A DNA stretch of 64,000 nucleotides from Linum tenue (lineage: Eukaryota; Streptophyta; Magnoliopsida; Malpighiales; Linaceae): positions 1,550,001 through 1,614,000 of the forward strand of contig CAMGYJ010000006.1 in NCBI GenBank assembly GCA_946122785.1. The letters run 5' to 3'. The notes under the pieces were generated by a model. The model worked only from the letters and a program-made list of their open reading frames with translations. It was not told the origin of the DNA and searched no databases. This document shows, piece after piece, positions 35,738-46,141 of the stretch (position 1 is the stretch's first letter; each line of letters starts with the position of its first letter). The position numbers and the translations under genes are program-made.

Positions 35738-36036
35738 TAAGGTTCAAATCAGTGGCGTGTTCTTGAAGTTTTTTTTTGAAGATCTTGTGGGTTCTTGTTT
35801 GTGTTCTTGGTGGTTTTGTGCGTGTTCTTGAAGTTTTTTTTTGAAGATCTTGTGGGTTCTTGTTTGTGTTCTTGGTGGTTTTGTGCGAGTTCTTGAAGGT
35901 CTTGGCGTGTTCTTGAGCCGCAAGACAGGAGGTTGTTTGTTCTTGAGAGTTCTTGGTGTTTCTTGCGAGGCAAGAAGCAGGTTGTGCGAGTTCTTGTTAA
36001 GTTCTTGTGTTCTTGGACTTTTCTTGCCTACCAAAC
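35738..36036 (+). repeat. E2 untranslated leader with a 65-bp tandem duplication
   Basis: The leader is rich in TTCTTG and TTTTT. The unit starting CGTGTTCTTGAAG occurs at 35756 and again at 35821, a perfect-looking 65-bp direct repeat. No coding sequence is evident before the Gag ATG at 36037. Confidence 0.8.
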
Positions 36037-37848
36037 ATGGAAGCAGCACTCGAAGCAATCAGAAATCAATTGGAGAACATTGCTCGTGCTCAAGAAGAGC
36101 AAACCGCAAGGCTTGCCGAGCAAGCCACGAGGATGGAGGCTGTCGAGACAAGGCTCCAGCAGCCGGTTGTGGTCGATGCAAACCCTAACCCTAGACCTCG
36201 ACAAGAAGAAAGGGGAAGGGAAAACCGAGCTCCTCCACCCTTGGTTCACGAAGTACAGCGTCATATGCGCCAGCATAGACGCCTTGGAATGCCTCGAGCT
36301 GAAAGGAGAGGGCGGCAGCAACATCATGAAGAGGAGTTTAATGACGAGGAAGAAGAGGGCTTTGAGGAGGATGATGATTTGCGAAACCTCAAGGTCACGA
36401 TTCCACCTTTTCGCGGTATCACGAACCCTGATGCTTATTTGGATTGGGAGCGAAAGATGGAACTAGTGTTTGATTGTCATAACTACTCCGAGAATAAGAA
36501 AGTGACATTGGCTTCCCTAGAGTTCTCGGATTATGCACTTGTTTGGTGGGATTAGTTGGGAACAAAACGAAGGAGAAACAGGCAGCGTCCTATTGAGACG
36601 TGGGATGAGATGAAAGGAATTATGAGGGATCGGTTTGTACCGAGTTCCCATTTGCGAGATATGTATCAAAACCTCCAGCTTCTCCGGCAAGGAACTAAAA
36701 GCGTTGAAGATTATCACAAGGAGTTGGAAGTGTTGATGATACGTGCTGATGTGAGAGAGGACCGCGAGGCTACCATAGCTCGTTTTCTGTATGGTCTCAA
36801 TCGAGAGATCAAGAACGTGGTGGAGATACAACCGTTCCTTGAACTTGAAGATTTGGTGGATATGGCAAGTAAAGTGGAACGACAGCTTCGAAATAGGAGG
36901 TTTCAACCCTCCATGAATTCCACACGTTCGAGCCAAGGAGTTGCAACCAACCCTAAGCCGCAACTGCCCGTGAAAGAAGCTCCTAGACCCGCGGCAAGGG
37001 CAGATGGTTCAAATCCAGTTATGAAGCAAGGTAGATCATCGGGGGAAATTCGTTGTTTCAAATGCCATGGAAGAGGACACATTACGAGCCAGTGTGCCAA
37101 TAAGAAGACCCTGATCTTGCTTGATAATGGTGAGTATGTATCGGAGGAAGAGGAAGAGATCACCGATTCTGATGAGTCTATGGAAATGGAACCACCTCCT
37201 GGCAGCTTGTTTGTAGCACGGAGAGTATTGTCTGTGCAGCCTAAGGAGGAGAGTGAACAGAGAGAAAATATCTTCCATACGAGATGTGTAGTTGATGGGA
37301 AGTTGCTGTCTCTAGTGATCGATGGAGGAAGTTGCACGAACGTTGTGAGCGCGTGTGCGGTGAAGAGGCTAGGGCTGCCTACGTTGAAGCATCCAAAGCC
37401 ATACACGCTGCAATGGCTTAACGACCACGGATCCATCAAGGTCACAAAGCAGGCACTAATGAAGTTCGAGATTGGAGATTACAAAGATGAGATTTTGTGT
37501 GATATAGTGCCTATGCAAGCTGCACATGTGCTTTTTGGCAGGCCATGGCAATTTGATCGACAAGCACAGCATGATGGAGTGACAAATAAGTACAAGTTGC
37601 AACATGGAGGAAAGAAGTTCGTGTTGAAGCCTCTGTCTCCAAGTGAAGTATATCGAGATCAACTCCAAATGCAGCAACGTCGAGAGCAAGAAAAGGCAAG
37701 TAATGCCTCGGCCAAGAAAGGAGAAGAGGGAACTGGAATTGTGGATTCGAAGGCAGTGATGCTAGCACGCAATGGAGATTTGAAGCAAGCTGCCTGTGCA
37801 CGAGAACCTTTGATTGTGCTCATGTACAGGGACGTGCTGCTCAATTAA
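36037..37848 (+). pseudogene. E2 gag-protease, two in-frame stops
   Basis: Start ATG at 36037 (MEAALEAIRNQLENIARAQE, coiled-coil-like), about 604 codons to the TAA at 37846-37848. Domains in order: capsid region (VTIPPFRGITNPDAYLDWE, WDEMKGIMRDRFVPSSH, FLYGLNREIKNVVEI); CCHC knuckle CFKCHGRGHITSQC at about 37054-37095; acidic linker; protease with SLVIDGGSCTNVVS, catalytic aspartate codon at 37321-37323 (triad D-G-G). A TAG at 36553-36555 interrupts the capsid, at a site where E1 has glutamine; the frame continues unchanged after it. The frame is also the same on both sides of the TAA, so gag and pol were one continuous reading frame, as is usual in chromoviruses. Confidence 0.92.
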
Positions 37849-40699
37849 GAGCTAGTCCAAGAAGTTCCAGCCGAAGCAAGAGTGGTGTTGGATGAGTTCG
37901 AGGATGTGTTTCCAGAGGAAGCACCGAAGGGGCTGCCTCCTATTCGCGGAATTGAGCACCAAATTGATTTCGTGCCGGGAGCTCAAATTCCAAACAAGGC
38001 AGCATATCGAGCTAACCCGGAAGAGACCAAAGAGCTGCAAAGGCAGATTGACGAGCTCATGGAGAAGGGGCATGTTCGAGAAAGTTTGAGCCCGTGTGCA
38101 GTTCCGGTGATTCTCGTGCCAAAGAAGGATCACACCTGGCGGATGTGTGTAGACTGCCGAGCCATCAATCAAATTACAGTTAAGTATCGTCATCCAATTC
38201 CACGATTAGATGATATGCTTGATGAATTATATGGCTCTACGGTGTTTTCCAAGATTGATTTGAGATCAGGTTACCACCAAATTCGTATGAAGGAGGGAGA
38301 CGAGTGGAAGACTGCGTTTAAGACCAAGCAGGGTCTATACGAATGGATGGTGATGCCCTTTGGTTTAACCAATGCTCCTAGCACTTTCATGAGGCTGATG
38401 AACCATGTTTTGAGGCCATTCATTGGCAAGTTCGTGGTCGTATACTTCGACGACATTCTGATCTACTCAAAGTGCATGGAGGATCATCTCAATCACTTGA
38501 GAGAGGTGTTGGCGATGTTGAGAAAGGAGAAATTGTATGCTAACCTCAAGAAGTGCTCGTTTTGCACTTCTAGTGTTATTTTTCTTGGTTTTGTGGTGAG
38601 TGCAGATGGAGTCAAGGTGGATGAAGAGAAGGTGAAAGCAATTCGCGATTGGCCTATTCCAACCAACGTGAATGAGGTGCGGAGCTTTCATGGGCTTGCT
38701 GGATTTTATCGTCGATTTGTGCCCAACTTCAGCACCATTGCCGCACCATTGACATCCATCATCAAGAAGAATGTGACGTTCTATTGGGGAGAGGAGCAGA
38801 CCAGAGCATTCGAGCTACTCAAGCACAAGCTCACGCATTCACCTATTCTGATGTTGCCAGATTTCAATAAGACATTCGAGGTGGAGTGTGATGCTTCTGG
38901 TTTGGGAATTGGAGCAGTTTTGATGCAAGAGAAGAAGCCGATTGCTTACTTCAGCGAGAAGTTGAGTGGGGCTGCCCTCAACTATCCGACGTACGACAAG
39001 GAGCTTTATGCTCTAGTTCGAGCCTTAGAGACATGGCAGCACTATCTTTGGCAGAAGGAGTTCGTGATTCACACTGATCACGAGTCGTTGAAGTATTTGA
39101 AAGCTCAACACAAGCTGAACAAGAGACATGCTCGATGGGTTGAGTTCATTGAGTCCTTTCCATATGTGATCAAGTACAAACAGGGCAAAGAAAATGTAGT
39201 TGCTGATGCCCTATCTCGAAGGCATTCGTTGATCACGACAATGGGGGTGAAGTATTTGGGTTTCGAGCATATCAAGGAGCTCTATTCTGATGATGCTGAC
39301 TTTGGGAAGATCTATAGAGCTTGTGAGCAGCATGGCGATGGGAAGTTCTATCGAAGTGATGGCTACTTGTTTCGAGCTAACCAGTTGTGTATTCCTCGAT
39401 CATCACTTCGAGAGTTGTTGTTGAAAGAGGCTCATGGAGGAGGCTTAATGGCACATTTCGGTGTAGACAAGACGCTGAGTTGTCTACAAGAGCACTTCTA
39501 TTGGCCGCACATGAAGGGAGACGTGGAGAATCTGTGTGCGAGGTGTGTGGAGTGAAAGCAGGCCAAGTCGAAGGTGCAATCATCTGGATTGTACACACCG
39601 CTACCGATTCCATATGCTCCATGGATCAATATCTCTATGGATTTTGTGCTTGGTTTGCCGCGGACAAGGAAGGGAAGAGATTCGATTTTCGTGGTGGTGG
39701 ATCGATTCTCGAAGATGGCACACTTTATCCCATGCCATAAGACTGACGATGCGGTTAACGTGGCTGATTTGTTTTTCAGGGAAGTGGTGCGATTGCATGG
39801 GATGCCGCGTTCCATAGTATCCGATCGAGATACTAAGTTTCTGAGTTTCTTCTGGAAGACGTTGTGGAGCAAACTGGGGACGAAGCTGTTGTTCTCTACT
39901 ACATGTCACCCTCAAACCGATGGGCAAACAGAGGTGGTCAATCGAACATTATCCCATATGCTTCGAGCTGTGATCAAGAGCAACATCAAGGTTTGGGAGG
40001 ACTGCCTTCCCCATGTAGAGTTTGCTTACAACAGGATGGTGCACTCGACGACGAAGTTCACTCCGTTTGAGCTCGTGTATGGTTTCAATCCACTCACTCC
40101 TTTGGATTTGATGCCATTACCTTTGAATGAGCAGGTCAATCTCGATGGAGCCAAGAAAGCTGAGTTCGTGAAGAGTTTACATGAGAAGGCGAGATTGAAC
40201 ATTGAGAGAAGGACGGAGCAGATCATGCGCAATGTGAACAAAAACAGGGAAACCGAGGCACTTTGAAGTTAGCGACTGGGTGTGGGTGCATTTGAGGAAG
40301 GAGAGGTTTCCCCAGTAGAGGAAATCAAAGTTAATGCCCCGATGTGATGGTCCTTTCCAGGTGGTTTCGAAGATTGGAAGCAATGCCTACAAGATCGACT
40401 TGCCAGGAGAGTATAGAGTAAGTGCAACGTTTAATGTTTCTGACCTTGCACCTTATTTGGATGGCAATTCGGATTTGAGGGCAAATCCTTTTGAAGAAGG
40501 AGGGGCTGATGAGGACATCAATGGGCCAGTCACACGTGCTAAGGCAAGGACATTGAAGGAGAAGCTGGCGACATATTTGGAGAGCTACTTTGGAGCCATG
40601 GATGTGGAGCTATTTCGAGGGAAGCCATATATGATTATTCGAGTGGAGGAAGAAGGAGGAAGTCCTGAAGAGAAGGCAGATTGCAAGAAGCAGCCTTAA
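37849..40699 (+). pseudogene. E2 pol: RT, RNase H, integrase, GPY/F and CR-like tail
   Basis: [36 protein letters not shown] and the YFDD active site at 38443-38454. RNase [31 protein letters not shown] and [10 protein letters not shown]. Integrase: zinc-binding [12 protein letters not shown] ... CARC (about 39430-39545), core aspartates in ISMDFVLG (about 39634) and IVSDRDTKF (about 39815), glutamate in [10 protein letters not shown] (about 39917). Then GPF in the GPY/F module (about 40351), FNVSDLAPYL, and SDLRANPFEEGGADED followed by GPVTRAKARTLKEKL, which resembles the CR-type tail of CRM elements rather than a classical chromodomain. The LTR begins inside this tail, so the last ~64 codons lie in it. 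Breaks: TGA at 39553-39555, a one-base insertion near 40247, TAG at 40316-40318. The encoded enzymes would copy RNA to DNA and integrate it. Confidence 0.93.
40493..40506 (+). other. E2 polypurine tract
   Basis: GAAGAAGGAGGGGC precedes the TGATG terminus of the 3' LTR. It is a near-pure purine run and at the same time encodes EEGGA. Confidence 0.75.
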
Positions 40700-41174
40700 C
40701 GGGTTTGCTTAACAGGTCACGCCTTAACGGGTTTGCTTAACGGGTCCATGCTTAACGGGTTTGCTGGGCTGTTTCCGAGTTTCCTTGTTTTAAAGTCGGT
40801 TTATGATTGTTTTTCCATGTTGGAGTCGGATTTGGGTTGTATTTTGCCTATTTAAAGGGCTGAACACGTTGGTTTTGCCCTTAGACGATTATTATTGAAT
40901 TTCAGAGGCTAAAGCCGAGTTCCCTACGCGGAATTTGCCCTAATTACTCTGTCGAGAATCTCCAGAGTGCTAGAGCGACTCTTATCAGTTAGGTAATCAC
41001 CCTGGTTGTGGCGAGCTACCCATATCGATTGCCCTTTATTCCGAGTTGAATCTGTCCGATCGATTCATATATCGATTGCCCTTATTCACGGGTGAGTACT
41101 GTCCGATCGATTTCCATCCTATCCGGTTCTGTTTGGTTCGAGAAGCTTGACCCTGTGCAACTTTGATTATATCA
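40507..41174 (+). repeat. E2 3' LTR (668 bp)
   Basis: Pairs with 35043-35723. Contains the stop of the polyprotein at 40697-40699, a TATA-like box at 40849-40856 and the stem-loop at 40986-41008. It lacks a 14-bp TTAACGG repeat present in the 5' LTR. Confidence 0.93.
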
Positions 41175-42261
41175 AGTTCGAACTATTAGTACCAACTCCA
41201 AATTGCACAATAAGGTGGATTTGCACTCCAAATGTCTTGTAATGTTGATAGACATGTGATTCTTTGATTGGTTTAGTCATATAAACACATAAACCACTTA
41301 ATTGTGTCATAATGACAAGACGTGCACGTGTTCGAACTATTCGTACCAACTCCAAATTGCACAATAAGGTGGATTTGCACTCCAAATGTCTTGTAATGTT
41401 GATAGACATGTGATTCTTTGATTGGTTTAGTCATATAAATACATAAACCACTTAATTGTGTCATAATGACAAGACGTGCACGTGTTCGAACTATTAGTAC
41501 CAACTCCAAATTGCACAATAAGGTGGATTTGCACTCCAAATGTCTTGTAATGTTGATAGACATGTGATTCTTTGATTGGTTTAGTCATATAAACACATAA
41601 ACCACTTAATTGTGTCATAATGACAAGACGTGCACGAGTTCGAACTCTTAGTACCGAGTCCAAATTGCACAATAAGGTGGATTTGCACTCCAAATGTCTT
41701 GTAATGTTGATAGACATGTGATTCTTTGATTGGTTTAGTCATATAAACACATAAACCACTTAATTATGTTATAATGACAAGACGTGCACGAGTTCGAACT
41801 ATTAGTACGAACTCCAAATTGCACAATAAGGGGGATTTGCACTTCAAATGTCTTGTAATGTTGATAGACATGTGATTCTTTGATTGGTTTAGTCATATAA
41901 ACACATAAACCACTTAATTGTGTCATAATGACAAGACGTGCACGAGTTCGAACTATTAGTACCGACTACAAATTGCACAAAAAGGTGGATTTGCACTCCA
42001 AATGTCTTGTAATGTTGATAGACATGTGATTCTTTGATTGGTTTAGTCATATAAACACATAAACCACTTAATTGTGTCATAATGACAAGACGTGCACGTG
42101 TTCGAACTATTAGTACCTACTCCAAATTGCACAATAAGGTGGATTTGCACTCCAAATGTCTTGTAATGTTGATAGACATGTGATTCTTTTATTGGTTTAG
42201 TCATGTAAACACATAAACCACTTAATTGTGTCATAATGACAAGACGTGCACGAGTTCGAAC
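41175..42261 (-). repeat. Satellite C, array 4 (about 7 units)
   Basis: Continuation of array 3 after E2, same orientation, beginning with the right target copy AGTTC. It ends at GAGTTCGAAC where a long LTR starts. This is the last satellite C in this orientation. Confidence 0.95.
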
Positions 42262-45200
42262 TGTAATATCCTAGATCAAATGAAATAAAATATAATAAAT
42301 TTAAAATGTAAAAATAGATTTCCTAGACAAATTTACAACAGAGGTTCAATTTCGTGGAATTCGCATCATTGACGGGGAAAGATGTCACGGGAAACAATAA
42401 TAATAATCACAGTAATTGATTATTATAAGTGATTCTTGTAAAGACATATGCTTTAAAATAAAATAAAATAAATAAATGTGAAAAACGACAGCAGCAGGAT
42501 TTGAAACATAAACCTAGTGCTAATTAGCTAATAAACCAACAACTTAGCCGCTGGACTACACTCCATTTCGTGTACAAAGACTAAACCAGCTTTGTTATAA
42601 CTTGTTTTGACGGCCATGCAGTATGAGGCAACCAGCCTTAGTTACACGTCGTCGTTTCAATGGGAAGATGCAGCAACCTTGACGTTTCTAGGATGACTTG
42701 AGCTGCAGATAGAGATGCTTCAAGCGGCCGCCGACTTCGGAACTTGAATTTCCACTCCTCGTGAACGACTGCGGATTAGAAGGCGGCCTTCAAAAGGAAT
42801 TTATGGTCGCTGTGCTACTGGAGAAATAAGGGAGACGTGGTGGGAGCTGAGGATATATTTGGCCTCGTCTTTCCTCTTCTTCCTTTCCTGTACGTGGTGC
42901 AAAGTTTGTTTTCCAAATGAGAGGGGAAGAAGGAAAGGAGGAAAACAAACCATCCAAGGGTCGTTTTTAGGTAATAAGACCCCTAGAAATCAATCTACGG
43001 AGCCGGAAATCAGTTTTGAGGCTTGTCAGAGGTTCCTCGGAGAGTCGTCGTCAATCCCGACGTCGACGTCGGCATCGCCAACTGCGACGATGATTCCGAA
43101 ACTTAGTACCGATGCGTAGAGCTCGTCTCCAGGAGCATCACGGAGTCGACGGAATCGAATTCCGAGCTCAAACGAGGGAGAAACGAGGTTCGAAAGTCTG
43201 TGCGTAGAATTGTACGATTTATAAGTTCTGGAACTGTCACAGACAGTTCGAAAATATAGAGTACTGTTATGTAATTTGTCGTACTAATTAGTAATCGGCT
43301 CGCAGTTTCTTCGTTTGACGTCCAAACGACGAACCGTTTGCGCCTACACGACCGTGGGAACGAGGAGAATTTTATAGAGTCAATCTCTGGAATTTTAGAA
43401 CTTAATTCCCGACTTGGAATCGGCTAAATTGAGGTGTGTGGGGATTAAGAGGACCTTAATTATTGCATCAATTATTTATGCTTGATTTGCATATTTGGAT
43501 GGATGGATTACTGTGGGTGATGAATTATTTGTTGATATGATGATTTGGTGATTATTCTTGATTGTTATGGATTTTACGGTGTAAATATCGGTATTTGACG
43601 AGTTTCCCCGTAAAAATGAATAGTTGGGTTTATTGAGTATAAAACTGATCTAAGAGATTTTTGTTTGTCTATAATGGTGTTGGAGCAGATTGAGCAGAAG
43701 GTTTCACTTGAAAATGGTTTGCGGATTAAAAACTGCATAACGGTGAATTTTACGAAAAGCTCGGTAAAAACGTGTTTTATTTATCTTTAAGATTTGGATC
43801 ACTTTAAAATGGTCAGTATGGATTATTAAATGGGTTGTGGTCTGTAAAGGGTAAATTAGACCGTTGGTGGAGTTTTTATCTTTAAAAAGGTAAAAATGAG
43901 CTTAATACGAGATTTGCGATAAATACCGCGTGTAATATTATTTTCATGGTTTTGAGCTGTTGAAAAAATATAAAAACTGGACAGACCTGTTGTAGGATGA
44001 TAAATGAAGCTTCTTGTATTTTTTGGAGATTTTTGGAGTTACCGGTTGGTTAGAATTTAAATTATCGTAAAATAATGGTTAATACGAAAATTTTGAGATT
44101 TTATTCTCTAAATGGTTGTTTATGATCAGAACTGGATTAAATGGTTTTTGGTGTCAATAAAATAATTTATATGGATTTTATGAGGATTTTAACGAAGGAA
44201 AATGAATTAAAAGTATTTTCACCGCATACCGGTTATTCATGATTATTTTGAACCGAGGTTATTATATGAAGTTGTGTGATGAATTTTGGATGATGAATTA
44301 TGATCTAGAACTATTGAGTATTGTTACTGAAGGATGATGATAATTTATGTGATTCGAGATTGTATGATGGATTGGATTTCGAGAATGTCGAGTTGAAAAC
44401 CGACATGAGATAAGTATGGATTGGGAATCAGTGGGATGACATTGATTCCTGGATTGATTGAGATGATGATGAGTTGATGAGATGAGAAACATGAGATCCA
44501 TTTGGATTGGGAACTCAATGGGAATGCATTGATTCCTGAATTGGTTTGATGAAATGTTTGACGTGAGATATGCATGGACCAGTTAATCAGTGGGACTGCA
44601 CTGATTCTGGATCGATTATGCATGGACCGGTTAATCAGTGGGACTGCATTGATTCCGGATCGTTTGTGATGGATGAGAGAAATGGAATTGTTTGATTCGT
44701 GATCATATTAATTCACATAGACGTAGAAAGGGCCTGCACTTTCACCCCCAGATGATTATGGGTTTGGGTAGATCTAGCTCGCATATGCGCGTATGGTGGT
44801 TGCATGAGCACCACGGATGATGATTTGCTCGAGCGGAGGTAAGTGTACGGTGACCTTGGCGCCATTAATAATTAACCGGAATTTTCATATCATGCATTGA
44901 TTATGTGTTCGTGAAATTATGTGATTATCCTATTGGATAAATTGATTCGGTGATGGTGAGTTGGTGGATTCGATAATTTGATCGGTAATTTATATATGAT
45001 GAATTAAGATGGTATCTAGAGTACTAAATTATGATTGATTACGACTGCTTGATTAGCTGATTGCGGTCCCAAAACTAGGTCGTGGGAAAGATCCACGCAC
45101 ACAGCTTAGTTGCTGACCCACTTCTGTTCAGTTTCTTACAGGTTCGATTGAATTGAGAGAAACTCTGGCACTGCACAATGATCGATGGAGGCTCGATTTT

Positions 45201-45525
45201 GAAGTTTTCCCAGATTTTGAAATAACTTTCATTTATGTTTTATGAGTCGATGATTTGGGTATTGCATAGTAGATAGTAATGTAATGAGCATAGTAGTGAA
45301 TGACACTCTGATTTGGTGGACATGAAATAAATGAACTAGATCGAGTTGATCTTTGATATATGATGAGAAATTTGAGAATTGACGGTTGTGATTTTGGATT
45401 ATAATAATGTAGGTATGTATGTTAACCGTAGTAAAACAGATGAGTTTTGCGTAACCCCCAATAGAGATTTCGCTGTGCGGGTGAACCATTGGTTCAACCC
45501 ATGAGTTTTAGGTTGGGGTGTTACA
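42262..45525 (+). repeat. Long LTR (3264 bp) of a Ty3/gypsy element, Tekay/Del-like
   Basis: It starts TGTAATATCC and ends GGGTGTTACA, the TGT...ACA pattern with TGTAAT and TGTTACA ends common in plant Tekay/Del LTRs, and is followed at once by a primer-binding site. Length over 3 kb is also typical of that clade. The interior is AT-rich and non-coding; several stretches with repeated GATTGATT/GGACCGGTTAATCAGTGGGA motifs lie around 44390-44660. No second LTR is in the window. Clade assignment rests on LTR ends and length only. Confidence 0.75.
42490..42562 (-). other. tRNA-like segment (A-box and B-box remnants) inside the long LTR
   Basis: On the minus strand TAGTCCAGCGGC (42547-42558) resembles a Pol III A box and GTTTCAAATCC (42497-42507) differs from the B-box consensus at two positions; spacing of about 50 bp is right for a tRNA. 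No acceptor stem could be paired by eye, so it is not a working tRNA gene; it may be a tRNA-derived relic within the LTR. Confidence 0.35.
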
Positions 45526-46141
45526 GGTGGTATCAGAGCTGGTTTGTTTTCTGCATTATGGGTATGTTACTTTCGCTCTTGAGGATTGATCACCCTCAAA
45601 AGAGTAGGGAGTACTCCATATCTGTACTTGCACTAAACTTATCAGGATTTGAGACCAAAGGTGTATATGTGTTGCATAGTCAAAGTAAAGTTAGTTGCAT
45701 TTGGTCAAAAGAATTTCAATTGTTTTGAAGACAATCTTTGAAAAATGACGATTTGAAAGAGCTTTTGGAAACACATTTCGAAAAGTGAAATATTTTCCTC
45801 CTTAAATCGATCAATCAGTGCAAAAGTGCCTCATCTCGTGTAACGAGATGGAACTTCCTGGATAAAGGAAGTAAGAGTTATAAGAGTGAAACGAAACATC
45901 TGCACACCCTGAGGGGATTGCGGATAGAATGATGGAGTCTTGAATTCCATTTTAACACCGGTAGATAAAGTAAGAAACCTATAGTGAATTCGATGTCCTG
46001 AGGCGGGGGACAAAAGGATGTGCGACAGTGGGAGTAATGACCGTCAAAGAGAATATAGGATGCCACGCTACCTTGAGACTTAATTTCTCATATGAGAAAT
46101 AAGTTCGAGTATAACTAATTAACGTAGTGACGAGAATTGTT
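45526..46141 (+). mobile_element. PBS and truncated leader of the long-LTR gypsy element
   Basis: TGGTATCAGAGCT at 45528-45540 is an initiator Met tRNA primer site. The following ~600 bp have no recognisable Gag; frames are short. The element stops abruptly at about 46141, where satellite C resumes in the opposite orientation, so Gag, Pol and the 3' LTR are missing. The cut is probably a rearrangement breakpoint rather than an element end. Confidence 0.75.

Larger units (their letters stand above)
35043..41174 (+). mobile_element. Element E2: full-length CRM-like Ty3/gypsy chromovirus (6132 bp), decayed
   Basis: LTRs at 35043-35723 and 40507-41174 share TGATGAGG...TATATCA ends; target copies AGTTC at 35038-35042 and 41175-41179 are perfect. 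PBS at 35726, polypurine tract before 40507. The interior has Gag, zinc knuckle, protease, RT, RNase H, integrase and a GPY/F module in the gypsy order, and the coding frame runs into the 3' LTR, an arrangement known for CRM elements. By eye the LTRs differ by about eight substitutions, a 14-bp indel and a 1-bp indel, so it is older than E1 and E3. Four nonsense codons and one frameshift make it non-functional as read. A relative of E2 with intact pol is the natural helper for E1 and E3. Confidence 0.93.

Noticed and set aside
42859..43119. 86-codon open frame in the long LTR
   Set aside because: No recognisable domain, located in LTR sequence without matching signals; likely random.
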